Part shown: positions 1 through 5,096 of the stretch, one piece after another | Numbering within the stretch: position 1 is the stretch's first letter | Layout of the letters: each line of letters begins with the position of its first letter | Source: an uncultured Akkermansia sp. | GTDB taxonomy: Bacteria > Verrucomicrobiota > Verrucomicrobiia > Verrucomicrobiales > Akkermansiaceae | Length of the DNA: 10,162 nt | Assembly: GCA_904502165.1 (NCBI GenBank) | Contig: CAJGDB010000069.1 | Location: 1-10,162, forward strand | Direction of reading: 5' to 3' | Notes under the pieces: generated by a model | Databases searched by the model: none | The model's input: only the letters and a program-made list of their open reading frames with translations | What the model was told of the DNA's origin: nothing | Made by a program: the position numbers and the translations under genes

Positions 1-141
1 CAGCTGGGCGGGGGAGGGCTGTTCGCCGTGTCCACCCAGAGCAGTGCTTACATCGGTGGTGAATTCTGCCTTACCCTGCGGAAAGCTGGTGCGGCAGCGG
101 AGTGTTCCTTCTGTGAGAGTCGTGGATGTGTAGTTGCTCAT
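1..141 (-). CDS. OsmC-like family protein, N-terminal part (cut by window edge)
   Basis: Only the first 47 codons are in the window; the gene runs off position 1. Residues 30-47 read TDVSTALGGHGEQPSPAQL, matching the hallmark of OsmC-family proteins, in which a 'GG.GE.PSP.EL' stretch precedes the helix with the first catalytic cysteine. That family includes thiol peroxidases (OsmC, Ohr) and the less defined YhfA group, and acts in the cytoplasm. Both catalytic cysteines would lie outside the window, so the subfamily cannot be decided. The ATG at 139-141 is chosen because AGAAAGGA, a plausible ribosome binding site, ends about 10 nt upstream; it is the only clear one in the window. The gene is divergent from rpmE2 and has its own promoter. 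Family assignment is fairly sure; peroxidase activity is not shown. Confidence 0.72.
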   Translation of the reverse strand, partial: MSNYTSTTLTEGTLRCRTSFPQGKAEFTTDVSTALGGHGEQPSPAQL

Positions 142-182
142 ATTTCGGGTGTCCTTTCTATCTTGTTGCTTGGAATGCTTCT

Positions 183-211
183 AAATTATCATAAAGGGAA
201 CGCCGTGTCAA
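183..211 (-). promoter_or_regulatory. Sigma-70-type promoter for the OsmC-like gene
   Basis: On the minus strand a perfect TTGACA (206-211) is followed after 17 bp by TAATTT (183-188). Transcription would start near 176, giving a leader of about 35 nt that holds the AGAAAGGA ribosome binding site. The -35 is strong and the -10 weak. Confidence 0.5.
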
Positions 212-292
212 CTATAATCTCTACCAATTTTGTAGAATAACAAAAAAATCCTGAAATTCATGTCAGAATGATGAGTGTGGGCAAAATACGAC

Positions 293-320
293 TTGACATT
301 AAGGAAAAGGCGAGTACAAT
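293..320 (+). promoter_or_regulatory. Sigma-70-type promoter for rpmE2
   Basis: TTGACA (293-298), a 16 bp spacer and TACAAT (315-320) form one of the best promoters in the window. The start point would be near 327, giving a leader of about 31 nt. A strong promoter is expected for a ribosomal protein gene. Confidence 0.7.
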
Positions 321-328
321 CCCAGCGC

Positions 329-347
329 GCTGCGACGGTAACGCAGC
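329..347 (+). promoter_or_regulatory. 5' leader hairpin of rpmE2
   Basis: GCTGCG (329-334) pairs perfectly with CGCAGC (342-347) around a 7-nt loop. The hairpin fills most of the predicted leader and ends 10 nt before the ATG. It could be a binding site for autogenous control by bL31, a known theme for ribosomal protein leaders, or simply a 5' stabilising structure. The pairing is seen directly; the function is inferred. Confidence 0.4.
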
Positions 348-357
348 CTGAAAGACT

Positions 358-627
358 ATGAAAGCTGACATCCATCCTAAGTACAACCCCGTTGTGTTCG
401 TGGACATCACCACGGGCCGCCGTTTCATCACCCGTTCCACCGCAACTTCCGCCAAGAAGGAAGAGATTGATGGTGTTGAGCACTATGTGATTTCCTGCGG
501 CATCACCTCTGACTCTCACCCCTTCTTCACTGGCAAGAACCAGTTCGTGGACACCGAGGGTCGTATCGACAAGTTCCAGAAGCGCTTTGGTGCTGTGCGT
601 CGCGCCAAGAAGCCGACCCTGGGCTGA
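358..627 (+). CDS. rpmE2: 50S ribosomal protein bL31, type B
   Basis: An 89-residue protein of the bL31 type B family, a component of the large ribosomal subunit that helps bridge to the small subunit. It begins MKADIHPKYNPVVF and carries the family signatures TRSTATS (about 25-31), SDSHPFFTGK (51-60) and the FVDTEGRIDKF block (63-73). The zinc-binding cysteine set of the classical type A protein is absent; the only cysteine is C47. This makes it the zinc-independent 'C-' form, which in other bacteria is often made under zinc limitation. The C-terminal tail (79-89) is basic. No zinc-responsive operator was recognised and the promoter looks constitutive, so it may be the main L31 here. The ATG at 358 fits the family start exactly. 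A strong terminator follows. Confidence 0.96.
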   Translation: MKADIHPKYNPVVFVDITTGRRFITRSTATSAKKEEIDGVEHYVISCGITSDSHPFFTGKNQFVDTEGRIDKFQKRFGAVRRAKKPTLG

Positions 628-661
628 AGCAAGTCCTGAAAATTTCTTTCTATTGGTTTGG

Positions 662-690
662 AAACCCTGGAGCTCCGGCTCCGGGGTTTT
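662..690 (+). terminator. Rho-independent terminator of rpmE2
   Basis: A 12-bp stem (662-673 with 678-689, one G-T pair) closes the tetraloop TCCG and runs into TTTT. The C(UCCG)G closure is a member of the very stable UNCG tetraloop class. It lies 34 nt after the rpmE2 stop. Confidence 0.85.
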
Positions 691-786
691 CTGTATACGG
701 GCGGGAGACTCCATGCTGTTCTATCGGTTCGGGCAGAGATGCATGTATGGTTCAACGATAAAAATTCCTGATGCCGTGTTTTTCTG

Positions 787-815
787 CTTTCTTTGTGGGC
801 AGAATGGCGTATAAT
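787..815 (+). promoter_or_regulatory. Promoter for ilvE
   Basis: A perfect -10 hexamer TATAAT lies at 810-815. The matching -35 region (about 787-793, pyrimidine-rich CTTTCTT) is poor. Predicted start near 822 gives a leader of about 23 nt with no Shine-Dalgarno site and an AT-rich run before the ATG. Confidence 0.5.
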
Positions 816-844
816 GCCAGCGTTCACACAAATTTTTACTAATC

Positions 845-1696
845 ATGAAAATCTGGTTCGATGGCAAGCTGGTTGATAAGGACGAAGCCAAGGTCTCCGT
901 CTTTGATCATGGTGTTCTGTATGGTGATGGCTGCTTTGAAGGTATCCGTTTTTATTCTGGCAAGGTATTCCGTCTGGAAGAACACATTGTGCGCCTTTTC
1001 AATTCCATGCGTTACCTCATGATTGAACTTCCCTGGAGCTTTGAGGAAGTCTGTGAGGCCACGAAGGAAACTGTGGCGGCCAGCGGCATGGAGGACGGCT
1101 ACATCCGTCTGGTGGTTACCCGCGGCGTGGGTGATCTGGGGCTTAATCCCCGTAATTGCCCCAAGGCCAGCATGTTCATCATTGTTCAGAATATCGCCCT
1201 GTATCCCAAGGAAATGTATGAAAAGGGCCTGAGCATGATTACCTCTTCTTTCCGTCGTCCGAATCCGGATGTGCTCTGCCCGCAGGTGAAGAGCCTGAAC
1301 TACCTGAACGGCATTTCTGCCAAGATAGAAGCCGTGGCAGCAGGCGCGGGTGAGGCTCTCATGCTCAACCAGCGCGGTAACGTAGCCGAATGCACTGGCG
1401 ACAACATCTTCATTGTGGTGAATGGTGAAGTGCAGACCCCCCCGCTGACAGAAGGTGGTCTGGGTGGTATCACCCGCCATGCGGTGATGGATATCTGCGC
1501 TGAACTCGGCATTCCCTGTGTGGAGAAGGTGATGAACCGCTTCGATATTCTCTGTGCTGATGAATGCTTCCTGACCGGTTCCGCCGCTGAAGTGATTGCC
1601 GCCACTTCTCTGGATGGCCGCACGATTGGTGCCGGCGTGGCTGGCCCTGTCACCAAGCGCATTCTGGCCCGCTTCCAGACTCTGGTGCGCGAGTAA
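845..1696 (+). CDS. ilvE: Branched-chain amino acid aminotransferase (class IV, PLP-dependent)
   Basis: This 283-residue protein is a fold-type IV, PLP-dependent aminotransferase of the length usual for IlvE. It would catalyse the reversible last step of valine, leucine and isoleucine synthesis, with glutamate as amino donor, in the cytoplasm. N-terminal features are FDHGVLYGDGCFEGIR (20-35) and the phosphate-side arginine block near 43-56. The PLP-binding lysine is K149 in VKSLNYLN, the context typical of branched-chain enzymes. E182 in AECTGDNIF is the expected contact to the pyridine nitrogen, and GGITR (207-211) is the cofactor phosphate loop. The ATG at 845 gives the family N-terminus (MKIWFDGKLV) but has no Shine-Dalgarno site. 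D-amino-acid transaminase and 4-amino-4-deoxychorismate lyase share the fold; the SLNYLN context and overall motif set favour IlvE. It has its own promoter and terminator. Confidence 0.92.
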   Translation: MKIWFDGKLVDKDEAKVSVFDHGVLYGDGCFEGIRFYSGKVFRLEEHIVRLFNSMRYLMIELPWSFEEVCEATKETVAASGMEDGYIRLVVTRGVGDLGLNPRNCPKASMFIIVQNIALYPKEMYEKGLSMITSSFRRPNPDVLCPQVKSLNYLNGISAKIEAVAAGAGEALMLNQRGNVAECTGDNIFIVVNGEVQTPPLTEGGLGGITRHAVMDICAELGIPCVEKVMNRFDILCADECFLTGSAAEVIAATSLDGRTIGAGVAGPVTKRILARFQTLVRE

Positions 1697-1711
1697 AATC
1701 AATGATTTTCC

Positions 1712-1748
1712 GGGGCGGCAGGTGCAGGCCTGGCCGCCCCTCTTTTTT
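1712..1748 (+). terminator. Rho-independent terminator after ilvE
   Basis: GGGGCGGC (1712-1719) pairs perfectly with GCCGCCCC (1733-1740); the inner AGG/CCT can add three pairs. TCTTTTTT (1741-1748) follows. It is a textbook terminator 15 nt after the ilvE stop, but its T-run ends only 6 nt before the start codon of the next gene. Confidence 0.88.
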
Positions 1749-1754
1749 GCTGAT

Positions 1755-2255
1755 ATGGAGACATTGTACCAGGGGAAGTTCCTTAACATGGTGCGCGAGG
1801 GGCGCTGGGAATACTGTGAACGGGTGAATAACACGGGCGCTGTAATGGTGTTTGCCTGCACCCCGGAGAATAAGGTGCTTCTGGTGGAGGAATTCCGCCC
1901 TCCCATCGGGCAGCGCTGCCTTTGTTTCCCGGCCGGGTTGAGTGGAGATGAGGGCCCGGAGAGTGATGCCGCTGCTGCCCGCCGCGAGCTACTTGAGGAA
2001 ACGGGGTACGAAGCCGGGAAAATCACCTACTTGTTCCGCGGCCCGTCCTCTCCCGGCCTTACATCAGAAAGCCTCTCTTTCTTCCTGGCAACGGATTTGC
2101 GCCGCGTGGCTGCTGGTGGGGGTGTGGAGCAGGAGGATATCACCGTGCGTGAAGCCCCGTTGGATGATATAGATGCCTGGCTGGCAGCCCAGGTGGAGCA
2201 GGGTATCGCCATAGACCCCCGCATCTATACCGGACTCTACTTCCTGCGGCGTTGA
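1755..2255 (+). CDS. Nudix hydrolase, ADP-ribose pyrophosphatase-like
   Basis: A 166-residue Nudix protein that would hydrolyse a nucleoside diphosphate linked to another moiety, most likely ADP-ribose to AMP and ribose 5-phosphate. The start METLYQGKFL and the block VEEFRPPIGQRCLCFPAGL (45-62) match the ADP-ribose pyrophosphatase branch. The Nudix box ends RRELLEETGY (76-85), with metal-binding glutamates E81 and E82. Its front half is slightly irregular: the glycine expected six residues before E69 is S63, with G61 two residues earlier. SSPGLTSE (98-105) puts a proline 15 residues after the box, a recognised marker of ADP-ribose pyrophosphatases. Reading frame extends upstream to 1596, but that part overlaps ilvE and has no family similarity, so the ATG at 1755 is chosen. 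There is no Shine-Dalgarno site, and the ilvE terminator sits directly before it. Substrate is inferred. Confidence 0.88.
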   Translation: METLYQGKFLNMVREGRWEYCERVNNTGAVMVFACTPENKVLLVEEFRPPIGQRCLCFPAGLSGDEGPESDAAAARRELLEETGYEAGKITYLFRGPSSPGLTSESLSFFLATDLRRVAAGGGVEQEDITVREAPLDDIDAWLAAQVEQGIAIDPRIYTGLYFLRR

Positions 2256-2261
2256 TTTGCG

Positions 2262-2290
2262 TTGACAATTCCGGGCAGGTGGTGTATACG
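2262..2290 (+). promoter_or_regulatory. Promoter for tatD, possibly giving a leaderless mRNA
   Basis: TTGACA (2262-2267), 17 bp, then TATACG (2285-2290). The usual start 7 nt past the -10 would be 2297, which is the A of the tatD ATG. It lies just after the Nudix stop codon. Confidence 0.5.
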
Positions 2291-2296
2291 GGGCGC

Positions 2297-3106
2297 ATGA
2301 TTATTGACACGCATTGCCACCTGGTGCACGAGAAGTATGGGGATATGGAACAGCTGCGGGCGGATTCGCTTGAGCTGGGGGTAGGGCATTGCATTTCACA
2401 GGGGACGCATCCACAGGACTGGCTGCCGCAGTTGGAGCTGACGCACCGCATGCCGGATTTCGTCAGTTCCTGTCTGGCTGCTCACCCCTCAGAGGCAACC
2501 AATGTGAGCGATGAAGATTTTGAATACATGGCAGAGCTCTGCCGTACGTCAACACTGGCAGCCATAGGGGAAACCGGGTTAGACTATTTCTGGGATGCCC
2601 CTGAAGGCTGGACGGAATCTGCCTATTATGCCCGCCAGAAGGTGCTGCTGGAAAAGCACTTTGCCCTGGCAGAGGAACTGGGGCTCAATATATCCCTCCA
2701 TACCCGGGATAAGGAAGGCTCTGCCTGCTTTGACGATGCCTTTGCCATTGCCCGCAACTTTCCGAAGGTGCGCCCGGTCTTTCATTGTTTCATCGGCAGC
2801 AAGGAACAGGCCGGAGCGGTGTTTGACCAGCTGGACGGCATGGTGTCATTCACCGGTATCATCACCTTCAAGAAGACCGATGCTGTACAGGAAGTAGCCG
2901 CCTGGGCTCCGCTGGAGCGCGTGATGGTAGAGACCGACTCCCCCTACCTCTCACCCGAACCGCACCGCGGCAAACTCAACATTCCCGGCCGCACCCGCTT
3001 TGTGGCTGAGAAATTGGCCGCCCTGCGCGGCATCTCGCTGGAAGAAGTGGCTGCCGCTACAACGGCCAATGCCCGGAAATTCTTCCGCCTCCCTGAGCAG
3101 GTTTAA
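2297..3106 (+). CDS. tatD: TatD family metal-dependent deoxyribonuclease
   Basis: A 269-residue TIM-barrel hydrolase of the TatD family, cytoplasmic metal-dependent nucleases linked to 3'-5' DNA trimming, DNA repair and DNA breakdown. All family metal ligands can be seen: H6 and H8 in MIIDTHCH, E92 in AIGETGLDYFW, H135 in SLHTRD, H163 in FHCF and D213 in ETDSPYLSPEPHRGK. The GKLNIP segment (225-230) and C-terminal helices are intact. The ATG at 2297 gives the canonical MIIDTHCH start. An in-frame TTG at 2252 overlaps the Nudix stop codon (TTGA) and could in principle couple the two genes, but it would add 15 residues not seen in the family. No Shine-Dalgarno site is present. The stop overlaps that of the converging membrane protein gene within a shared TTAA. 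Precise substrate is not determined by sequence. Confidence 0.93.
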   Translation: MIIDTHCHLVHEKYGDMEQLRADSLELGVGHCISQGTHPQDWLPQLELTHRMPDFVSSCLAAHPSEATNVSDEDFEYMAELCRTSTLAAIGETGLDYFWDAPEGWTESAYYARQKVLLEKHFALAEELGLNISLHTRDKEGSACFDDAFAIARNFPKVRPVFHCFIGSKEQAGAVFDQLDGMVSFTGIITFKKTDAVQEVAAWAPLERVMVETDSPYLSPEPHRGKLNIPGRTRFVAEKLAALRGISLEEVAAATTANARKFFRLPEQV

Positions 3107-3630
3107 TCGCCGTACATCTGGCAGCGGCGGTGAAACAGGTAGAAAGCGGCGCAGTTCACGCCGCTGAGCATACCGCAGCAAAGACTCAGGAACATGGCAG
3201 CCTGCTGCACATGTTTGAGCGCCTGTGCCCAGAAGGAGTATTTCCAGGGATGTACCAGCTGCAGGCAGGCTGGATCCGGCTGCATGCTTTCCATGAGCGT
3301 GAGGAGGAAGAGCAGTATGCAGGCCAGCAGAATGATGATGTTGGCCGTGAGAAGCCCTATGCGGAACCAGTGCAGGAGCCGGGGCTTGTGCAGAAAGAAG
3401 ATGCTGGTGATGGCCGCCACAAGGGCCAGCCCGGCCATCCAGAGATTCAAGGCTCCCACGCCGCTGTTGAAACTCTGCTGGCTGAGCAGCAGCGCCTCTG
3501 CTTCCTGAGGGTTAACCACCTGTTCAAAGGCTTCCTGATTCGGGGGGAGCGGGTCTCCGGTAACGACAAGCTGGCAGGAGAAAAAGACCAGGCAGAGCAG
3601 GGAACAGATGAAGAGCAGGGTGGATTTCAT
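3103..3630 (-). CDS. Unrecognised multi-pass membrane protein
   Basis: I do not recognise the family. The 175-residue product starts with a signal-like hydrophobic segment (about 3-23) containing FFSC, a poor match to a lipobox at C19. A hydrophilic, glutamine- and glutamate-rich stretch (25-58) would face the periplasm if the first segment is exported. Hydrophobic segments at about 61-80, 91-112 and 140-167 are likely membrane helices, separated by basic (81-90) and mixed loops; the C-terminus is basic (HRRCQMYGD). It is accepted as a gene because hydrophobic segments are well organised, and a good promoter lies at the right place. The start at 3630 has no Shine-Dalgarno site. A longer opposite-strand reading frame here runs through the tRNA gene and has no protein-like features. 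Function unknown. Confidence 0.7.
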   Translation of the reverse strand: MKSTLLFICSLLCLVFFSCQLVVTGDPLPPNQEAFEQVVNPQEAEALLLSQQSFNSGVGALNLWMAGLALVAAITSIFFLHKPRLLHWFRIGLLTANIIILLACILLFLLTLMESMQPDPACLQLVHPWKYSFWAQALKHVQQAAMFLSLCCGMLSGVNCAAFYLFHRRCQMYGD

Positions 3631-3659
3631 GCAGTATCAGCAGGGGGAGGTACGCATTC

Positions 3660-3688
3660 ATCCTACATGATGGCAGGTTCTTTGTCAA
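3660..3688 (-). promoter_or_regulatory. Promoter for the membrane protein gene
   Basis: Minus-strand TTGACA (3683-3688), 17 bp, then TAGGAT (3660-3665). The start point would be near 3653, a leader of about 23 nt. This supports the reality of the downstream gene. Confidence 0.55.
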
Positions 3689-3726
3689 CCGCCCCGCGCC
3701 GCCACGCGTGTGTCATGCAGATACAG

Positions 3727-3760
3727 AAAATCCCCGCTGTCTCAGTACAGCAGGGATTTT
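3727..3760 (-). terminator. Terminator of tRNA-Ser
   Basis: A 14-bp stem (3727-3740 with 3747-3760, one G-T pair) with a 6-nt loop begins 10 nt past the tRNA 3' end. The AAAATCCC/GGGATTTT ends supply a T-run on either strand. Confidence 0.82.
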
Positions 3761-3770
3761 GCTACCGGTC

Positions 3771-3858
3771 CGGAGAGAGTGGGATTCGAACCCACGGTGA
3801 CATCTCTGCCACGCTCGATTTCGAGTCGAGTGCCTTAGACCAACTCAGCCATCTCTCC
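3771..3858 (-). tRNA. tRNA-Ser (anticodon CGA)
   Basis: On the minus strand GGAGAGA (3852-3858) and TCTCTCC (3772-3778) form a 7-bp acceptor stem, with G as discriminator at 3771. The anticodon stem CTCGA/TCGAG encloses CTCGAAA, giving anticodon CGA, which reads UCG. The T arm is GTGGG-TTCGAAT-CCCAC. The long variable arm GTGGCA-GAGA-TGTCAC marks a class II tRNA and, with the anticodon, fits serine. The 3' CCA is not encoded (GAC follows the discriminator), so a CCA-adding enzyme is needed. Total length is 88 nt. It stands alone with its own promoter and terminator. Confidence 0.97.
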
Positions 3859-3877
3859 CAGTATGGGGTGCGGGGGT

Positions 3878-3906
3878 ATTCTGCCTGTTCAGGAGCTTTC
3901 TGTCAA
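3878..3906 (-). promoter_or_regulatory. Promoter for tRNA-Ser
   Basis: Minus-strand TTGACA (3901-3906), 17 bp, then CAGAAT (3878-3883). Transcription would start near 3871, about 13 nt before the mature tRNA 5' end. Confidence 0.55.
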
Positions 3907-3976
3907 GATTTATCTCCCTTGCTGACACGGGCGTTGCGCGCAGACAGATAAAATCCCCCGGAGTAGCATTTTGGAC

Positions 3977-4006
3977 TTGAGGGGGGCTGGGGGCAGATGA
4001 TAAACT
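3977..4006 (+). promoter_or_regulatory. Weak candidate promoter for the amidase pair
   Basis: TTGAGG (3977-3982) is followed by overlapping -10-like elements GATAAA (3999-4004, 16 bp spacer) and TAAACT (4001-4006, 18 bp). Predicted starts at 4011-4013 lie next to a GTG codon at 4011 and about 10-12 nt before the preferred ATG at 4023. The spacer is G-rich. This is the least certain promoter listed. Confidence 0.3.
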
Positions 4007-4022
4007 GACAGTGCATCTGGAC

Positions 4023-5096
4023 ATGAGGAAATATGCCATTTTTCTGCTGACTCTGCTGCTGGCTCTGGTGATGAGCCTGGCGGGGGAGGTTTGTGCCCGT
4101 GGGATGTGGCAGCAGGCGAAAATAGGCGGTGCGGATTATGTGAAACTCAGCGATGTGTGGCGCTTCTACAAGTTTACGCCGAAACAGGGTCGCCCCGGCT
4201 GCGTGTCCTATGGCGGTGGCAGGCATGTGGTGTCGCTCAAGGCCGGGCAGCATGATTTCTATGTGAATAACTTCCGCTATGTGCTTTCCCACCCGGTGCA
4301 GGAGCTGGGGGGCGAGCTGTATATTTCCTCGGTGGACATGCGGAAGCTGGTGGACCCGGTGCTCCGCCCCCGTTTTTCGCCCGATAACAAGCTGCGTACG
4401 GTAGTGATTGACCCTGGGCATGGCGGGCATGATGCCGGTGCGGTGAGCTCTGTTGCCCGTGAGAAGGATTTGAATCTGGCGGTGGCCCGCAAGCTGCGCC
4501 GCATGCTGGAGCAACAGGGGTATCGCGTGGTGATGACCCGTGATAAGGATGTCTTCCTTACCCTGCAGGAGAGGGTGGCTATTGCCAACAGCGTGCCGGA
4601 TTCCATTTTTGTGAGCATTCACCATAATTCCGGCCGCAGCGCTGCCAGCGGTATTGAGACCTTCACTCTGGCACCTCAGGGGACCACCTCTCCCTTTGCC
4701 CGCTCCCGGCGCAATGATGAGCTGGCGGGCAATAATCAGGATAGCGAGAACATTGCCCTTGCCACGGCTGTACACAGCCGCGCCATCCGGAGTTCCGGGG
4801 CCATAGACCGCGGCATTCAGCGTGCTCGTTTCTCGGTGCTTTGCACCATACAGCGCCCGGCTATCCTGTTTGAGGGCGGCTTTGTCTCCAACCCTGCCGA
4901 ATGCCGGAAGATGGCCTCGGCTAAATACCAGAGCCTGCTGGCTCACAGTATCTGCCAGGGTATTGTGGCTTACAATAACACGGTATGTCGTCCTGCCCGG
5001 AAAGTGACGGCCGCTGCTCCTGTGGCTGGTGGTGCCGGGCGTGTGCGTACCAGTATGTCCGGTGCCAGTGTTGGTGCCTATTCTCGTTCCAAATGA
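4023..5096 (+). CDS. N-acetylmuramoyl-L-alanine amidase (Amidase_3), first of a tandem pair
   Basis: A 357-residue secreted zinc amidase that would cut the bond between N-acetylmuramic acid and L-alanine in peptidoglycan, acting in the periplasm in wall turnover or daughter-cell separation. A signal peptide covers about residues 1-25. Residues 30-115 form an N-terminal domain with KIGGADYVKLSDV and the SHPVQELGGELYISSVDM block; it looks like the stalk-type domain of copper amine oxidase N-terminal regions, by eye only. The catalytic domain (125-320) has VVIDPGHGGHD with zinc ligand H133, E147 in REKDLNL, H200 in SIHHN and catalytic E284 in FEGGFVSNP. The usual MTRDKDVFLTLQERVAIAN helix region is intact. 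The tail (322-357) is low-complexity Ala/Gly/Ser. The ATG at 4023 is preferred because it gives a clean signal peptide (MRKYAIFLL); an in-frame GTG at 4011 adds four residues. The stop overlaps the next start. Confidence 0.92.
   Translation: MRKYAIFLLTLLLALVMSLAGEVCARGMWQQAKIGGADYVKLSDVWRFYKFTPKQGRPGCVSYGGGRHVVSLKAGQHDFYVNNFRYVLSHPVQELGGELYISSVDMRKLVDPVLRPRFSPDNKLRTVVIDPGHGGHDAGAVSSVAREKDLNLAVARKLRRMLEQQGYRVVMTRDKDVFLTLQERVAIANSVPDSIFVSIHHNSGRSAASGIETFTLAPQGTTSPFARSRRNDELAGNNQDSENIALATAVHSRAIRSSGAIDRGIQRARFSVLCTIQRPAILFEGGFVSNPAECRKMASAKYQSLLAHSICQGIVAYNNTVCRPARKVTAAAPVAGGAGRVRTSMSGASVGAYSRSK

Noticed and set aside
714..814. Small plus-strand frame of 33 codons before ilvE
   Set aside because: It has no ribosome binding site, overlaps the ilvE promoter and looks random.
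839..2026. 395-codon minus-strand frame opposite ilvE and the Nudix gene
   Set aside because: It spans two recognised genes and a terminator, and shows no family features.
2252..2296. TTG at 2252 as the tatD start, overlapping the Nudix stop
   Set aside because: It would add 15 residues before the canonical MIIDTHCH start and lies upstream of the predicted promoter.
3130..3951. 273-codon plus-strand frame opposite the membrane protein
   Set aside because: It reads through the tRNA-Ser gene and its terminator and lacks protein-like features.
3977..3996. G-rich run upstream of the first amidase as a G-quadruplex
   Set aside because: Only two long G runs are present; a four-run pattern with normal loops is not convincing.
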